From CALBRZ01 sp964511065 (GTDB taxonomy: Bacteria > Planctomycetota > Planctomycetia > Pirellulales > S012-138), in contig CAZEEG010000004.1 of NCBI GenBank assembly GCA_964511065.1, positions 29,704 to 93,703 of the forward strand: 64,000 bases of DNA. The letters are read 5' to 3'. This document shows, one piece after another, positions 28,307 to 39,300 of the stretch. The position numbers and the translations under genes were made by a program. Each line of letters starts with the position of its first letter. Positions within the stretch are counted from its first letter, which is position 1. The notes below the pieces were generated by a model. It was given only the letters and a program-made list of their open reading frames with translations, was not told the origin of the DNA and ran no database searches.

Positions 28307-28705
28307 GGACTGGCTCCGGTTTCGGATTCAACTTGGGTGGGAAGGAAGTTCGTTCAGGCAGGTGTCTCGGCGGAATGTTGGGTTGACGGCGGCGCAGACC
28401 GCGCTGAGGCACCGGTCCTGCCCCAGCACAGCCACTCAAACAATCTTACGATCGTTTGATCGTTTTAGTTGCCGCGCAGTTCCCTGTCAACAAACGATTG
28501 AAGAAAATCAAGAACCGATCAGCAGCGCCGAAGGCTCCGCGCTGAAGGTCTGCATACCCCCAGGTGACGACACCCGGGTTACCATCGCGGAAATCTCGCA
28601 CGGCCTTGATGCGAGAGAAGAAAATGTCATCGCGTGATGGCAATCCGCCACCGGCTGGCACCTCAAGCGTGTTACCTGAATGTTGCCCTTTGTTGGGTAT
28701 ACCGC
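28307..28705. other. Intergenic region
   Basis: No gene is convincing here. The 399 bases separate the membrane hypothetical from the DUF1559 gene, both on the minus strand. A short AT-rich stretch at about 28440-28470 contains two copies of a GATCG-centred motif; it could hold the DUF1559 promoter, but no standard -10/-35 pair is clear. Confidence 0.5.
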
Positions 28706-29377
28706 CTACCAGGCCACCACGCGGCCGTCTTTGATGATGTAGGTACGGCGATACTTGTCGATCCTGCCGCCAAAGCGCTGTTGAATGCGTACGTCGATCG
28801 ACGTTGTTGAATCATCGGGCCGCACCTTGGGCTGCGACCAGTCGATGATTTCCAACTCACCGGGCTCGGTTTGCAGATGGGCTCGCACGATATCCAACTC
28901 CGCGGGCGGTGCCAGCGATGGCCGGAATACAATCCAGCCAATCAACAGGATCAATATCGCGGTTATCCCAACCTGACTAACCAAAACGGCCTTGCGGATG
29001 CCTGGTGATAGCTCACTCCGCCGCCGCGCCCGGATCATGCCCGATAGGTATTCGACCATCCCAGATTGGTACACCTGCGTCAGGTATTGGCTTTGGCCGT
29101 CCTTGATCGCTTGCCCGGTTTTTTGGCCAGAAGCCTTGCCTGAGGGCGTGCCCGGCTGCGAGGCGCCAAGCCTCCGTTTCTCCATGCAGGAAGCCACGTA
29201 GGTCGCCACCGATTGCGTGGTCACGTGGGTCCTGAGGTGATTGGCGACGAGCACCCCTCGGGCAATCAGGTAGGACACCTTCTGCTGGTGCAGCGGGGTG
29301 GGCGACGATGTTCCAAAAATCTCCCGGGTTGCTTCGCCGATGGGAATCCAATCTTGCTTGCTCGCCATGGAGGCCAT
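28706..29377 (-). CDS. Single-pass membrane protein of unknown function
   Basis: The 223-residue protein has an N-terminal region of about 65 residues that looks like a helical DNA-binding or MerR-like fold (GEATREIFG ... SYLIARGVLV), then a polar linker, one membrane helix at about 131-151 (VLVSQVGITAILILLIGWIV) and an exported C-terminal domain ending in RRTYIIKDGRVVAW. I do not recognise the family. The coding frame and start codon look normal, and an alternative start lies three codons downstream. It is divergent from the CobW-like gene. Confidence 0.65.
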   Translation of the reverse strand: MASMASKQDWIPIGEATREIFGTSSPTPLHQQKVSYLIARGVLVANHLRTHVTTQSVATYVASCMEKRRLGASQPGTPSGKASGQKTGQAIKDGQSQYLTQVYQSGMVEYLSGMIRARRRSELSPGIRKAVLVSQVGITAILILLIGWIVFRPSLAPPAELDIVRAHLQTEPGELEIIDWSQPKVRPDDSTTSIDVRIQQRFGGRIDKYRRTYIIKDGRVVAW

Positions 29378-29635
29378 TCCCGTTCATGTTGCTAACGCAG
29401 AACATGCCCCGTGCCCGTGGGTTCGTGCCATGCCGCCGTGCTGTGACCAGCGGCAGGACATTGCAACCGCGATCGAGCCGGCTAATATCATTCAAGAGAG
29501 TTTTCGAATGTGCAAGCGCTTCTCGCCCGGCGTGACGAGTCGCGGCGGGTTCACGAACCGCAGAGCTTGGGGTAGAAAGCGGCCATCGCCACGGCACGAT
29601 AGCAGCACGACAGCAGCAACAAGGTTCCCCCTCTG

Positions 29636-30736
29636 ATGCGTCCAATTCGTTTCATCATGCTGGGAGGTTTCCTGGGCGCCGGCAAGACAACCACGATTGC
29701 CCGCCTGGCACTTGCCTACCAGCGCAGCGGCAAGCAAGTGGCCGTGATCACCAACGATCACGCCAGCGCGCTGGTCGATTCGCACACGCTAGAGAGCCTG
29801 GGGCTCAACGTGGGCGAAATCGCCGGTGCCTGCTTCTGCGGCAACTTGGACGACTTGATCAGGGCCGTGGATCGGCTGGGAACGGCCATTCGCCCGGATA
29901 TCGTCTTTGTAGAACCCGTGGGCAGTTGCACCGACCTTGTGGCCACGGTCATTCGGCCAATGCGGCGGTTGTTTGCAGATCAATTCGACATCGCCCCCTA
30001 CGGGGTCCTGCTCAAGCCGAGCCACGGCCTGAAGATTCTCCGGGGACTGCCGGGTGGCGGATTCTCTCCCAAGGCCGAGTACATCTTCCGCACCCAATTG
30101 GAAGAGGCCGATTTTGTGGCGATCAATCGGATCGACCAGTTGCCGGCCGAGGATATCGCCGAGTTGGAATCGCGCTTGCGCGAACAGTATCCCACGACCC
30201 CCACGCTGCGCATTTCCGCCAAGCGCGGCGATGGCTTTGAATCACTCATTGAGTTTCTGAACCAGCAGGGCGCCTTCGGCCAGCGAATGCTGACCGTGGA
30301 TTACGAGCAGTATGCCGCCGGCGAGGCCGAATTGGGTTGGCTCAATGGCAGCTACCTGGTTCACGGAGAAACGCTGTTCGAACTCGACGACCTGGTGTTG
30401 GGAATCGTGGAACGGCTGCGCGGCTTGTTCCAGGCAGCCAGCGTGGAACCGGGCCATCTCAAAGTGATGGGGATGTGGGAGGGCGCGTGCAGTGTTGCCA
30501 ATCTCATCGCCAGCAGTCTGCCCGCCGAACTATCCAGGCAGGCTTCGCACCGCGTACCGAAGGCGCATTTGATCGTCAATGCGCGGGTGGCCGCAGAACC
30601 ACCGGCACTGGAAGCGATGGTCGAGCAGGCGTTAGAGGGCGCACTCGCCGCACAGCAGCTGGCGGTGACCGACCGGCATACCCAGAGCTTCCGGCCCGGC
30701 ATGCCGGCCAGCCAGCAATCGTGGATCGACCTCTAA
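29636..30736 (+). CDS. CobW/COG0523-family GTPase
   Basis: The 366-residue protein is a G3E-class GTPase of the kind that inserts or delivers metals (zinc, cobalt or nickel) to client proteins. Walker A GGFLGAGKTT is at residues 10-19 and the base-recognition motif NRID is at 164-167 (usually NKxD). The family's metal motif, usually CxCC, is CFCG here (C66, C68), so one cysteine is replaced. The C-terminal CobW domain of about 90 residues is recognisable but divergent. The gene ends just before the sequencing gap, with its stop in the part duplicated on both sides. The client is unknown. Confidence 0.88.
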   Translation: MRPIRFIMLGGFLGAGKTTTIARLALAYQRSGKQVAVITNDHASALVDSHTLESLGLNVGEIAGACFCGNLDDLIRAVDRLGTAIRPDIVFVEPVGSCTDLVATVIRPMRRLFADQFDIAPYGVLLKPSHGLKILRGLPGGGFSPKAEYIFRTQLEEADFVAINRIDQLPAEDIAELESRLREQYPTTPTLRISAKRGDGFESLIEFLNQQGAFGQRMLTVDYEQYAAGEAELGWLNGSYLVHGETLFELDDLVLGIVERLRGLFQAASVEPGHLKVMGMWEGACSVANLIASSLPAELSRQASHRVPKAHLIVNARVAAEPPALEAMVEQALEGALAAQQLAVTDRHTQSFRPGMPASQQSWIDL

Positions 30737-30887
30737 ACGGTTGTGCCTCNNNNNNNNNNNNNNNNNNNNNNNNNNNNNNNNNNNNNNNNNNNNNNNNNNN
30801 NNNNNNNNNNNNNNNNNNNNNNNNNNNNNNNNNNNNNNNNNNNNNNNNNCCAGCAATCGTGGATCGACCTCTAAACGGTTGTGCCTC
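30712..30887. repeat. 38-bp direct repeat flanking an assembly gap
   Basis: The 38 bases at 30712-30749, including the end of the CobW-like gene, recur exactly at 30850-30887, and the 100 bases between them are N. This is the mark of two contigs whose ends overlap but were joined with a fixed-size placeholder. It is not a biological repeat. The second copy has been left out of gene calls. Confidence 0.95.
30750..30849. other. Scaffold gap (100 N)
   Basis: Exactly 100 undetermined bases. Because the flanks are identical, the real gap is probably zero or negative, so the neighbouring CobW and metallophosphoesterase genes most likely lie only about 30 bases apart. Confidence 0.98.
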
Positions 30888-30904
30888 CCGGGCGGCACAG
30901 GAAC

Positions 30905-32170
30905 TCACCCCGTGGGCAGTGACCACTGCCGCTGATGGAGCGTCTTGCCGGCCAGGTCTTCAACGCGTATTTCTGCCTTGCCGTCTTGGGCGCGGAGGAT
31001 GGTGAGCGTGGCTCTTTCGAACTGCGGGCCACCGCCCACGATCTGCATGATGGGCTCGGTATCGCTGGGATCGTCGACGCGATGCTGGTGCATGTGCCCT
31101 GAAATGACCGCCGCGAACCGGGCTTGACGCAAGGTGGGCAACCATAGCTTCGCCCCCATACCGCTGTAGTAAGCGTGCCCTTGAAGCGTGGTGCCGTCGT
31201 TATGGCCCGGCAGTCCCCGCAGCGGAATATGGCAGACGGCAAGTCGGATGGGCGCTTCGGCAATCTCCGGTCGCTGCACGGCTTTCTTCAGCCAGGCGGC
31301 CTGCTGCTCCCGGTACGGTTCGTAAGCGGCCGTGCCCGCAAACACAGGATGGGCATCCGGCTTGTCCTCGCCCGTATCGAGTCCCACCAGCGCCACGGGC
31401 CCCAACCGCAGCGCAAAGTTGTACGGCAAGTCCGCTTGATCCGGCCAACCGCTCAGCCCGGCTGACAGTTCGCGCGCTCGCTGGCCGCGAACGTCGTGAT
31501 TACCCGGCACAAACAGCAGCGGACGCTCGGCCGCCCAGCCCCGATTGATGTCGCGTCCCGGATTCAACACGATCTGCATGGGATCGTCTTGCGCGTCGAA
31601 ATCGTTGCAGGTATCGCCATTCCACAGCAGGACGTCGGGATCCAGTGCGGCAATCCGCGCGTGCAGGGCATCCAGCGTCGGCTGGTTCTCGTGCGTATCG
31701 TTCACAAAGGCGATCGTAATCTGCTCGGCCTGCGCACTGGGCAACCGCAGCCGCTGCACCTGGCTGGCCTGGGTGTCTCCCCGTTCCAGTTTGTACGCGT
31801 TCTTGTACGTCAGCGGTTGAGCAACCACCCGATAAAAGATCGGCTTGCCCGGGGCGGCCGGTTCATCGAGCCGAACCCGGACCGATAACGCCTGGTCGCT
31901 GGCCCGAACCAGTCCATGTTGGGCGGCGATGGCGACGCGATCGAGCCGATCGGCCGACCAACCCCATTCCACCCAACCGGTGGCCAGCGCGGAAACGGCA
32001 AAGTGAACGGTGAAGCCGTCGGCCGAGGGATGCTGTACGACTGGCGGACTGGTGATGAGCGCAGACACGTTCGCTGCGGCGTTTTCGTCGGCCGCCAGAC
32101 GCCCACTGAGATGCAAGCTCAAAGCCGAAGCCGGAATCAGACCGAGAAAACTACGACGCGGCAAACGCAT
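30905..32170 (-). CDS. Exported metallophosphoesterase
   Basis: The 421-residue protein starts at ATG 32170 with a Tat-like signal (RRSFLGLIPASALSLHL). A fibronectin-like purple-acid-phosphatase N-terminal domain (about 40-150) precedes a calcineurin-like phosphoesterase domain with the metal motifs FVNDTHE, WNGDTCND, GNHD, CHIP and GHMH. These five blocks supply the ligands of a dinuclear metal site. The protein would hydrolyse phosphate mono- or diesters in the periplasm. A longer frame reaching 32440 has no signal at its start and is low-complexity. The gene is convergent with the CobW-like gene across the gap. Confidence 0.92.
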   Translation of the reverse strand: MRLPRRSFLGLIPASALSLHLSGRLAADENAAANVSALITSPPVVQHPSADGFTVHFAVSALATGWVEWGWSADRLDRVAIAAQHGLVRASDQALSVRVRLDEPAAPGKPIFYRVVAQPLTYKNAYKLERGDTQASQVQRLRLPSAQAEQITIAFVNDTHENQPTLDALHARIAALDPDVLLWNGDTCNDFDAQDDPMQIVLNPGRDINRGWAAERPLLFVPGNHDVRGQRARELSAGLSGWPDQADLPYNFALRLGPVALVGLDTGEDKPDAHPVFAGTAAYEPYREQQAAWLKKAVQRPEIAEAPIRLAVCHIPLRGLPGHNDGTTLQGHAYYSGMGAKLWLPTLRQARFAAVISGHMHQHRVDDPSDTEPIMQIVGGGPQFERATLTILRAQDGKAEIRVEDLAGKTLHQRQWSLPTG

Positions 32171-32394
32171 GCCAGACCTCGTGTTGCAACATTGGGAAGA
32201 TGGCCGAACCCCAGGGGTCAGACCTTTCAAGTTTGGTCTAGTCGGCAGCGCCCGTCCAGCCCTTACACCCCGTGCGCCGCCGCTGGCGAACCGTTGGTAT
32301 CCGCAGTGCCCCCGTCGCGTGGACGAATGTGCCGGCCAACCTCGGCATGCAGGCAGACGGTGGCATGCAGGCAGATGGCGGCCCGCAGGCCACC

Positions 32395-33144
32395 TTATCG
32401 TTCGCGTCGTAGGTGTTCCTTCAGGTGTGGCAGTACCCAATCGCTGCGGACGAATGTCATCAAGTGGCCGGTGCCGGGAATCTTCACAAAGCGGGCGCCC
32501 GGCACCTGCCGGGCGGCTTCCCGCACTTGCGGTAGCCGCACGTCGCGCTGACCGCAGTAGAACAGCGCCGGCACGTCGATTTTTCCCAGCACATGGCTGG
32601 GGGTGCTCCGCGCCCGGGTGCTGGCTACCAAGGCAACCAGGTCGTTGGCCTTGATTCGGCTCTTGGCTTCGCGAGAGAAACGCTCGCCCACCACGCGCTC
32701 CAGCGCCGATACGAACGCCTCCGGATCGGTGCCGTCCACGTCGTCGAAGGCCGACCAGCGATCATCGGGAAACGGGTGGACGCCGCCGATCGCCAGGCTG
32801 AGCAGCCTCTGCGGGGCATGCTCCACCATGCCAAAACCGATCCAACCGCCCATCGAGTAACCGCAAAAATGGGCCTGCTCGATGCCCAGGTTATCGAGCA
32901 CCGCCACCACGTCGGCCGCGCGGCGGGCCAGTTCATACGCCGCCGGGTCGTGCGGCTTGTCGCTGGCACCATGGCCCCGGGCGTCGATCTGTATCACGCG
33001 GTAGTCCTCGGCCAGCGCTTTCACGTAGCCGTAGATGCCCCACATCCGATGGCTTGAACCAAACCCATGCTGTAACACCAGCGGCGGCCCTTGGCCGTCA
33101 ACCACAAAATGAATGCGAACGTCCTCGTTCACGACATACGGCAC
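32395..33144 (-). CDS. Alpha/beta hydrolase
   Basis: The 249-residue cytoplasmic protein has the alpha/beta-hydrolase fold with oxyanion motif HGFGSS (26-31), nucleophile elbow GYSMGG with S97, and probable triad partners D201 (CGQRDVRL) and H227 (GTGHLMT). The family covers esterases, lipases, haloperoxidases and meta-cleavage hydrolases; the sequence does not select one. It sits upstream of the metallophosphoesterase gene on the same strand, 224 bases away. Confidence 0.93.
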   Translation of the reverse strand: MPYVVNEDVRIHFVVDGQGPPLVLQHGFGSSHRMWGIYGYVKALAEDYRVIQIDARGHGASDKPHDPAAYELARRAADVVAVLDNLGIEQAHFCGYSMGGWIGFGMVEHAPQRLLSLAIGGVHPFPDDRWSAFDDVDGTDPEAFVSALERVVGERFSREAKSRIKANDLVALVASTRARSTPSHVLGKIDVPALFYCGQRDVRLPQVREAARQVPGARFVKIPGTGHLMTFVRSDWVLPHLKEHLRRER

Positions 33145-33345
33145 AGCGAAACTCCAAAGGGCATGAGCAGTCGGCCGCGGCGCGGCACTTCAAGGGGGGA
33201 GGCATCCACCGGCAGCGCAGATGCTAATGGCCGCCATCGCGCGGCAGCAGTTTTTTTCACGATTGCGGGGGCCAGCGGACCTGCGCAGCGGCGGGCACGC
33301 GCGCGCAGCAACCGGCCTTGCGGTTATCCTGCCCCCCGGGTTCCG

Positions 33346-36300
33346 CTACTGCGCGAAGCTCGGCAGGGCCAGGATCACCAACCGCTGGTCGGTGGTGGCC
33401 ACGGCCAGTTCCTTGCCGTCGGGCGAGTAGGCGACGCCATAGGCGGCCGGTACCGGAAGCTGCGCATGATACAGCAGGTTACCGTCACCGGCGTTCCACA
33501 CAAAGAGCTTCCCGGACTGGTCGACAGTGGCATACCGCTGCCCTGCCGCTTGCCAGGCAATATCCGTCACCGACGCGCTGTGGCCGGGAGCCACTTGAAC
33601 CGGCTCCACGGCATCACCCGACGTTTGCCGGTCCCAGCGCTGCCACTGTCCGGCACTCCCGGCGGTGACCAGGTATCGCCCGTTGGGGGCCCAGGCCGCG
33701 GCATAGACGGTACCGGCGGTTTGCGGCACGGTCCACTGGGCGACGGCTTCGCCGTTTTCGTTCCACAGGCGGAGCGTACCATCGTCGCCGGCGGTGAGAA
33801 TTTCGTTGCCTTCGCGGCGGCACGCCATGGCAAGGATACAGCCATCGTGCCCTTGGCAGACAATCGCCTCGCCGCCCTCGGCCAGGTTCCACCGCCGGGC
33901 GGTGCCATCGGCCGACGCCGATACCAGCACGTTGTCGGCCATGAAGGCCAGATCGACCACTTGCCGCTCGTGCCCGGCCAGCACGTGGCGCGGCGCGGCC
34001 GTGGCGGCGAACCACCGCCGGGCGGAACGGTCGGCCGATGTGCTGTAGAACTCGCCGCTCTCCGTTGCCGCCAAGGCCAACACCGGCCCGGTGTGTTCGG
34101 TGAACTGCTGAATTTCAGACAGGCTGCCGTCATCGAGCAGTGCCAGGTTCACGATCCGGCCGCTTTCGCCGCCCGCGAGAATTTGCCCTTGGTAGCCGAA
34201 TGCCACCGCGCGCAGTTTGTCTTCGGTCTTCCAGGCGGCCACGGGTTCTCCGCTTTCACGGCGGAGCAATTGCAGCGTGCCGTCGTCGCCAATCACGGCC
34301 ACGTGTTCGTTCGCCGGATCAACTGCGATGCCGGATAGCGGCGTTTTGCCATCGACCAGCGACCGCACCCGCTCCAGCGACTGCCCGTTCCAGGCCAGGG
34401 CCTTGCCGTCTTCGCCGGCGGTGAGGATGGTTCCGCCGTCGGGCGTGAACGCAACCTGACGCACGGCGCCGCCATGCGCGACCGCTGCCGTCACCACCAC
34501 CGAGTGCCACTGCCGCAGCGTGTTATCGGCACCGCCGCTGACGATCATCGAACCATCGGCCGATGCCGCCACCGAGCGCACCGCGCTGCCGTGTCCGGTG
34601 AAGGTTTCCTGCAACCGCGGCTTGCCGGGATCGGACGCCAGATCGAATACACGCACCAGCGGATCATCGCTGGCAACCACCAGCCGTTTGCCATCGGCCA
34701 CCAGGTGCAGCGCGCGGACCGCCTGCGGCAGTGTTTCCTGCCAGGCCGGCTGGCCGTTGGTAGCGTTCCAGCTTCGCACCACTTTATCGGCGCCCCCGGC
34801 CAACAGCAGCGAACCATCGGGGCTCAGCTCCAGCGCCAGCACCGCACCGCCGCTGCCGTCGAAGGTGCGGGCTGCTTCGCCGGTTTCCAGGTTCCATTGC
34901 CGGACTGTTTTGTCCGCGCCGCCCGAGTAAATCAACTTGCCATCGGCACTGGCGGCCAAGGCATGGACAGCCCCTTCATGCCCCAGCAGTAGCTGCTGGA
35001 GATGGCTGGTAACGCCGCGGAGCTTGCCATCGTTTCCGGCAACCAGGTAGCGATCGGCGGCAGGGTGGGGACTCACGGCGGTGGGCACGGCCGGCAGCGT
35101 GGTGACTTCGCCCAGGATCAGCGGTTCGGCCTCGTACGAACGCATTTTGCTATCGGCCCCGCCCACGATCAGCCGGCGGCCGTCGCCATCGAAGCCCAGG
35201 CACACCACGGCACTCCCGGTCGCCAGGCGGCTAATGAGGCTGCCATCTTCGGCCTTCCACACCAGCACGTCTTGCACGGTGCGCTGCGGATCGCCGCCGG
35301 CCGCGACCTGGCTGCCATCGGGCGAAATCGCCACGTGCGCCAATGCGGTGGAAGCCCCGCCAAGTTGCCGCACCATCTCGCCTTCAACCGTCCACAGTTT
35401 GACCACTCGATCGTTGCCAGCGGTGACAATCTGTTTGCCATCGGCCGAGACGGCCACGGCGTTCGCCTTGCCGTCATGGGCCGGCACCACCTGCTGGCAG
35501 ACATTCGCCGTACGCAGCAGTTGCTTGTCGCTGCCAGCCGTAATGATCCAGGCGCCATCGGCGGTAACGGCGGCCGAGGACACTACGCCTCCATGCGCGA
35601 ACAGTTGCATCTGCTTACCCTGCCTGGCATCCCAAAGTCGGGCAGTCGCTTCGTTGCCCGAGGATACAAAGTGGTTTGTGCCATCGGCAGAAAGCCTGGT
35701 GGCCGCGACCGGCAGTTCCACCGTGTAGGCGGCCTGGCCGTTGTCCAGGTTCCAGGCACGCAACTGCTTATCGGCGCCGGTGGCAATCACCAGTTTCGGC
35801 TCGGGAGCAAAAGCCACGGCCGTGATCGCGTTGGCCGCGCCACTGAACGTGCGGACGAGCGCCCCCTGTTCGCGATCCCAAAGCCGCACGCTACGGTCTG
35901 CGCCGCCGCTCACAAGCTGCTTGCTCTCCGGCAAGAACGCCACAGCGGCCACCGCTCCCTCGTGCCCGGTAAGGATGCGTTCCAGCGCCAGCGCCGAGAA
36001 TCGCATGGCATGCTCAGGCGTGGGCGCCAGGATGGTCCGCCCATCGCCGACAGCGGCAAACGGACCGCCGGCGGCCGTCCCGCTGACGATCTCGCGGACC
36101 AGCCCGCCGGTTTGATCGAAGCAGCGAATGCGGCCATCGACCATGGAGGCAGCCAGCATGGGTGTCTCCGCCTTCGCATTGGCTTCGTCGTTCGCGGGAC
36201 GCTCAGCGACGAATGCCAGGTGCCGCGTGGCGGCGGTTGTTTGGAACTTGCCGACCGCTTTGCCATCGGCCACGGTCCAAAGGTAGATGGCGTTTTCGTC

Positions 36301-39300
36301 GCCAGAAGCCGCGACCCGCCCGGCACTGTCGATGGCCACTGCCCGAACGGCCGCGGCGGGGCCGGCAAAGCTGCGGACCTCGTGGCCTTGAGCGTCCCAG
36401 AGCTTCACCTGCTTGTCTTGTCCTGCGGTAAACACCTGGGCCGCATCGGCACTGATTGCCACGGCCGTTGCCGCACCTTCGTGAGCCTTGACGGCCGAAA
36501 CAGCGGCGATCTTCGCCACAGCCGGCCCCGCAGCGGGGCCAAGATTCGCCAGGATGGCGTCATCGGCCAGCCAGGCTACCAGGCGGCTGGGTGGGACCGC
36601 TGCATCTTCCTTACCGGCGGCCTTGCCAACCGCAGGCGGGAGACCTTGCAACAGTTGGCTACTGGCCAGGTCCCAAACTGCGACACTGCCATCCGTCAAC
36701 GCCGCAGCCAGCCGATGGCCGTCGGGCGAAACATCCAGGGCCAAGGCCGCCTCGGGACTGGCCAGCACGGCCGCTTCTGCGCCGTCGGCCAGTTTGGTGA
36801 TGCGAATCTGCTTGTCGGTCGATGCCGAAACCAGCAATCCTTGCTGCTTGGAGGTCGCCAGCGCGTGTACGGCGGCGGCATGCTGCACCAGGGTCTTAAC
36901 CGCTTTGCCGTCGGCGGCGTTCCATACCCTGACCGTCTTGTCGTCGCCGGCCGTGTAAATCTGCTGACCATCGGCCGACCACATCACGGCCCGCACGGCC
37001 CCTTGATGGCCTTCCAAGGTCTGCGATGGCATGGGGCCTTGCGCCGCTTCACCTTCGGCCGGTTTCTCCGCGCCCTCGGCCATGGCCTTGATGGCCTGGA
37101 TCACGCTCTCCACTTGCCAGGTTTGCACCTTGCCGGCAATATCGGCCGTTACCAGCGCTGCACCGTCGGGCGAAAACGCAAGGGCTTTGATATCGGCCTT
37201 CGACGCCGCAAACGCTGCCAACACCTGACCGTCGGCAGCATTCCACAGCGTGACGCGGCCCCCCTTGCCGCCGGCCGCCAGGTACGGCCTGTTGGCCGCG
37301 GGACTCCAAGCCAGGGTCATCAGGTCATCGGGCGCGTTCTCTAAGGTGCGCACTTGCTTCCGCTCAGCCACGTCGAAGAGCTTCACCGCGGACTCGCCGG
37401 CTACGGCCAACCGTTTGCGGTCGGCTGAAATCGCTTGCATGGGCGATGCCGGTAGGCCTTCCACCACATCCACCGTCGGTAAGGGCAACGCCCAGCGGCG
37501 CACCACGCCGTCGGAATGCGCCGATACCAGCACACCCTGATCGGCAGCAACTGCCAGCGCTGTGACAGCCGAACCAGCCGTGGTGACTACGGTTGCTTCG
37601 GTCACCGCGGCCCCTTGGCCATCGGCGGCCTTTGCAACTGCGGCCGTGTCCCAGGCTTGCAATCGCCCGGCCGCATCGCCGGTGTAAAGCGCCGAACCAT
37701 CGGCAGCAAACGCCAACGCAGCGATGGCCGCCGTGTCCTTCGCGGCTTTCCGCACGATCAATGGCTTGGGCGCAACGAGTTGGCGGACTTGCGCGGCCGG
37801 TTGCTTCCCGACTTTCAGGCTCGATGTATTCCAAACGATGAGGCTGCCGTCTTGGGCGGCGGTGGCGGCCACGCGGCCATCGCGACTGGCCGCCGTGGCT
37901 GCAACGGCCGCCTCGTGGGCGGGAACCACGATCGGCGCAGGGGGCACATTCCAGATGCGAATGGTGCCGTCCTCGCCCGCGGTCGCCAGCGACGGCCCCG
38001 TGTCGGCCGCGGCCAGGTCGTGAATGGTTCCCTGATGGCCAGCCAGTTCCTGAAGAACTTGCCCGCTTTCCACATCAATAACCTGGACCACGCCAGAGGG
38101 AAGGGTCCGGTATAGATGCTGGCCTTGGGCGTCGAAGGCCAGATCAGTGGCAGCCTGCGGTTGCACTTCCAGCTTGCGCAACAGCTTGCCATTGGTGCCG
38201 TCGACCAGATACACGATGCGGTCGTTCCCTTCGGCCGCAATCCGGCTGCCATCGGCCGTGGTGGCAATCAGCCGCCAGGGTTGTTCGCCCTCGGGCAGAG
38301 CCGGCCCAGTGGTCAGCGGCACGCGCCAGCGTTTCCAGGTGCCATCGGCACCGCAGGAGATCAGACCTTGTTCGCCGGGCAGGAACAGCAGGCCGCGGAC
38401 CTCGCCGACGTGGGCCCCGATGCTGCCGGCTTCCTGCAGCTTCTTGCCCTTGGCCGTGATGAACAGGCGGATGGTCCCGGTAACATCGCCGACGGCAATC
38501 AGCGTGCCATCATCGTTGACGGCCACGCAGGCAGCAGGCTGTGGCAGGTCCTCGGCGGTATGCGATTTCTTTGCCGCAGGCAGGGTCCATAGCGCGAGCG
38601 TACGGTCGGCCCCCCCGGTGACGGCAAATTTCCGATCGCGCGAAACTCCCAGCGCCGTCACGGCCTGGCTGTGCGCCTCGGTCTCTGCGGGCGCTTGCGG
38701 CAATTGCCATAGCCGCAGCGTGCCATCCTGCCCAGCCGTGATGAACCGCTCGTTGCCGGGCAGAAATTGCAAGGCATGGATGATGCCTTGGTGCCCATCC
38801 AGCCGACCTGCCGGTTTGCCTTCTCTCACGTCCCAGAAAGTGACCGCGCCCTGCTCGCTACCGGCGGCGGCCAGCGGCGACTCGCCGTGGGCTGCCGCGA
38901 TGGAGTGGATCGGCCCGGCCGGGTTGGTCAGGCTGTGCAGTTGTTCGCCGCGGCCGTTATGAAAGATGCGGACGGATTGGTCGGCACCACCGGCGATCGT
39001 TCGCGTGCCATCGGCCGTGACGGCTGCCGCCCGAACCTCCCCGCCAAAGCCCGCCAGTTGCCGGTTAGCCGCCACGGGCCAGCGCAACAACCGCAGCAAT
39101 CCATCGGTCCCGCCGGCGGCCAGGAAGTTGCCCTCGGGATGCATGGCGAGGGAGGACAGCGGCGGCCCTGTCCACGTGCCCAGTACATTGCCGTTCCCCA
39201 GGTTCCAGGCGCGCAGCGAGCCATCGTCGCAGGCGGCGATCACCGTTTCGCCTTGGGGGTGCAGTACTACGCCAACCACGGCGGTTGTGCTTCCAGAGAA

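Noticed and set aside
28440..28470. GATCG-containing dyad upstream of the DUF1559 gene
   Set aside because: Symmetry is imperfect and no promoter elements are placed consistently; kept only as a remark in the intergenic entry.
32335..32385. Near-duplicate GGCATGCAGGCAGA units
   Set aside because: Only two copies in a spacer between genes; too short to call a repeat element or CRISPR.
33235..33275. T-run at about 33249 as a terminator
   Set aside because: No stable stem precedes it and no plus-strand gene ends there; on the minus strand it is an A-run.
35002..37344. 780-codon plus-strand frame inside the WD40 gene
   Set aside because: Antisense to the WD40 repeats; its repeated composition only reflects the repeats of the real gene.
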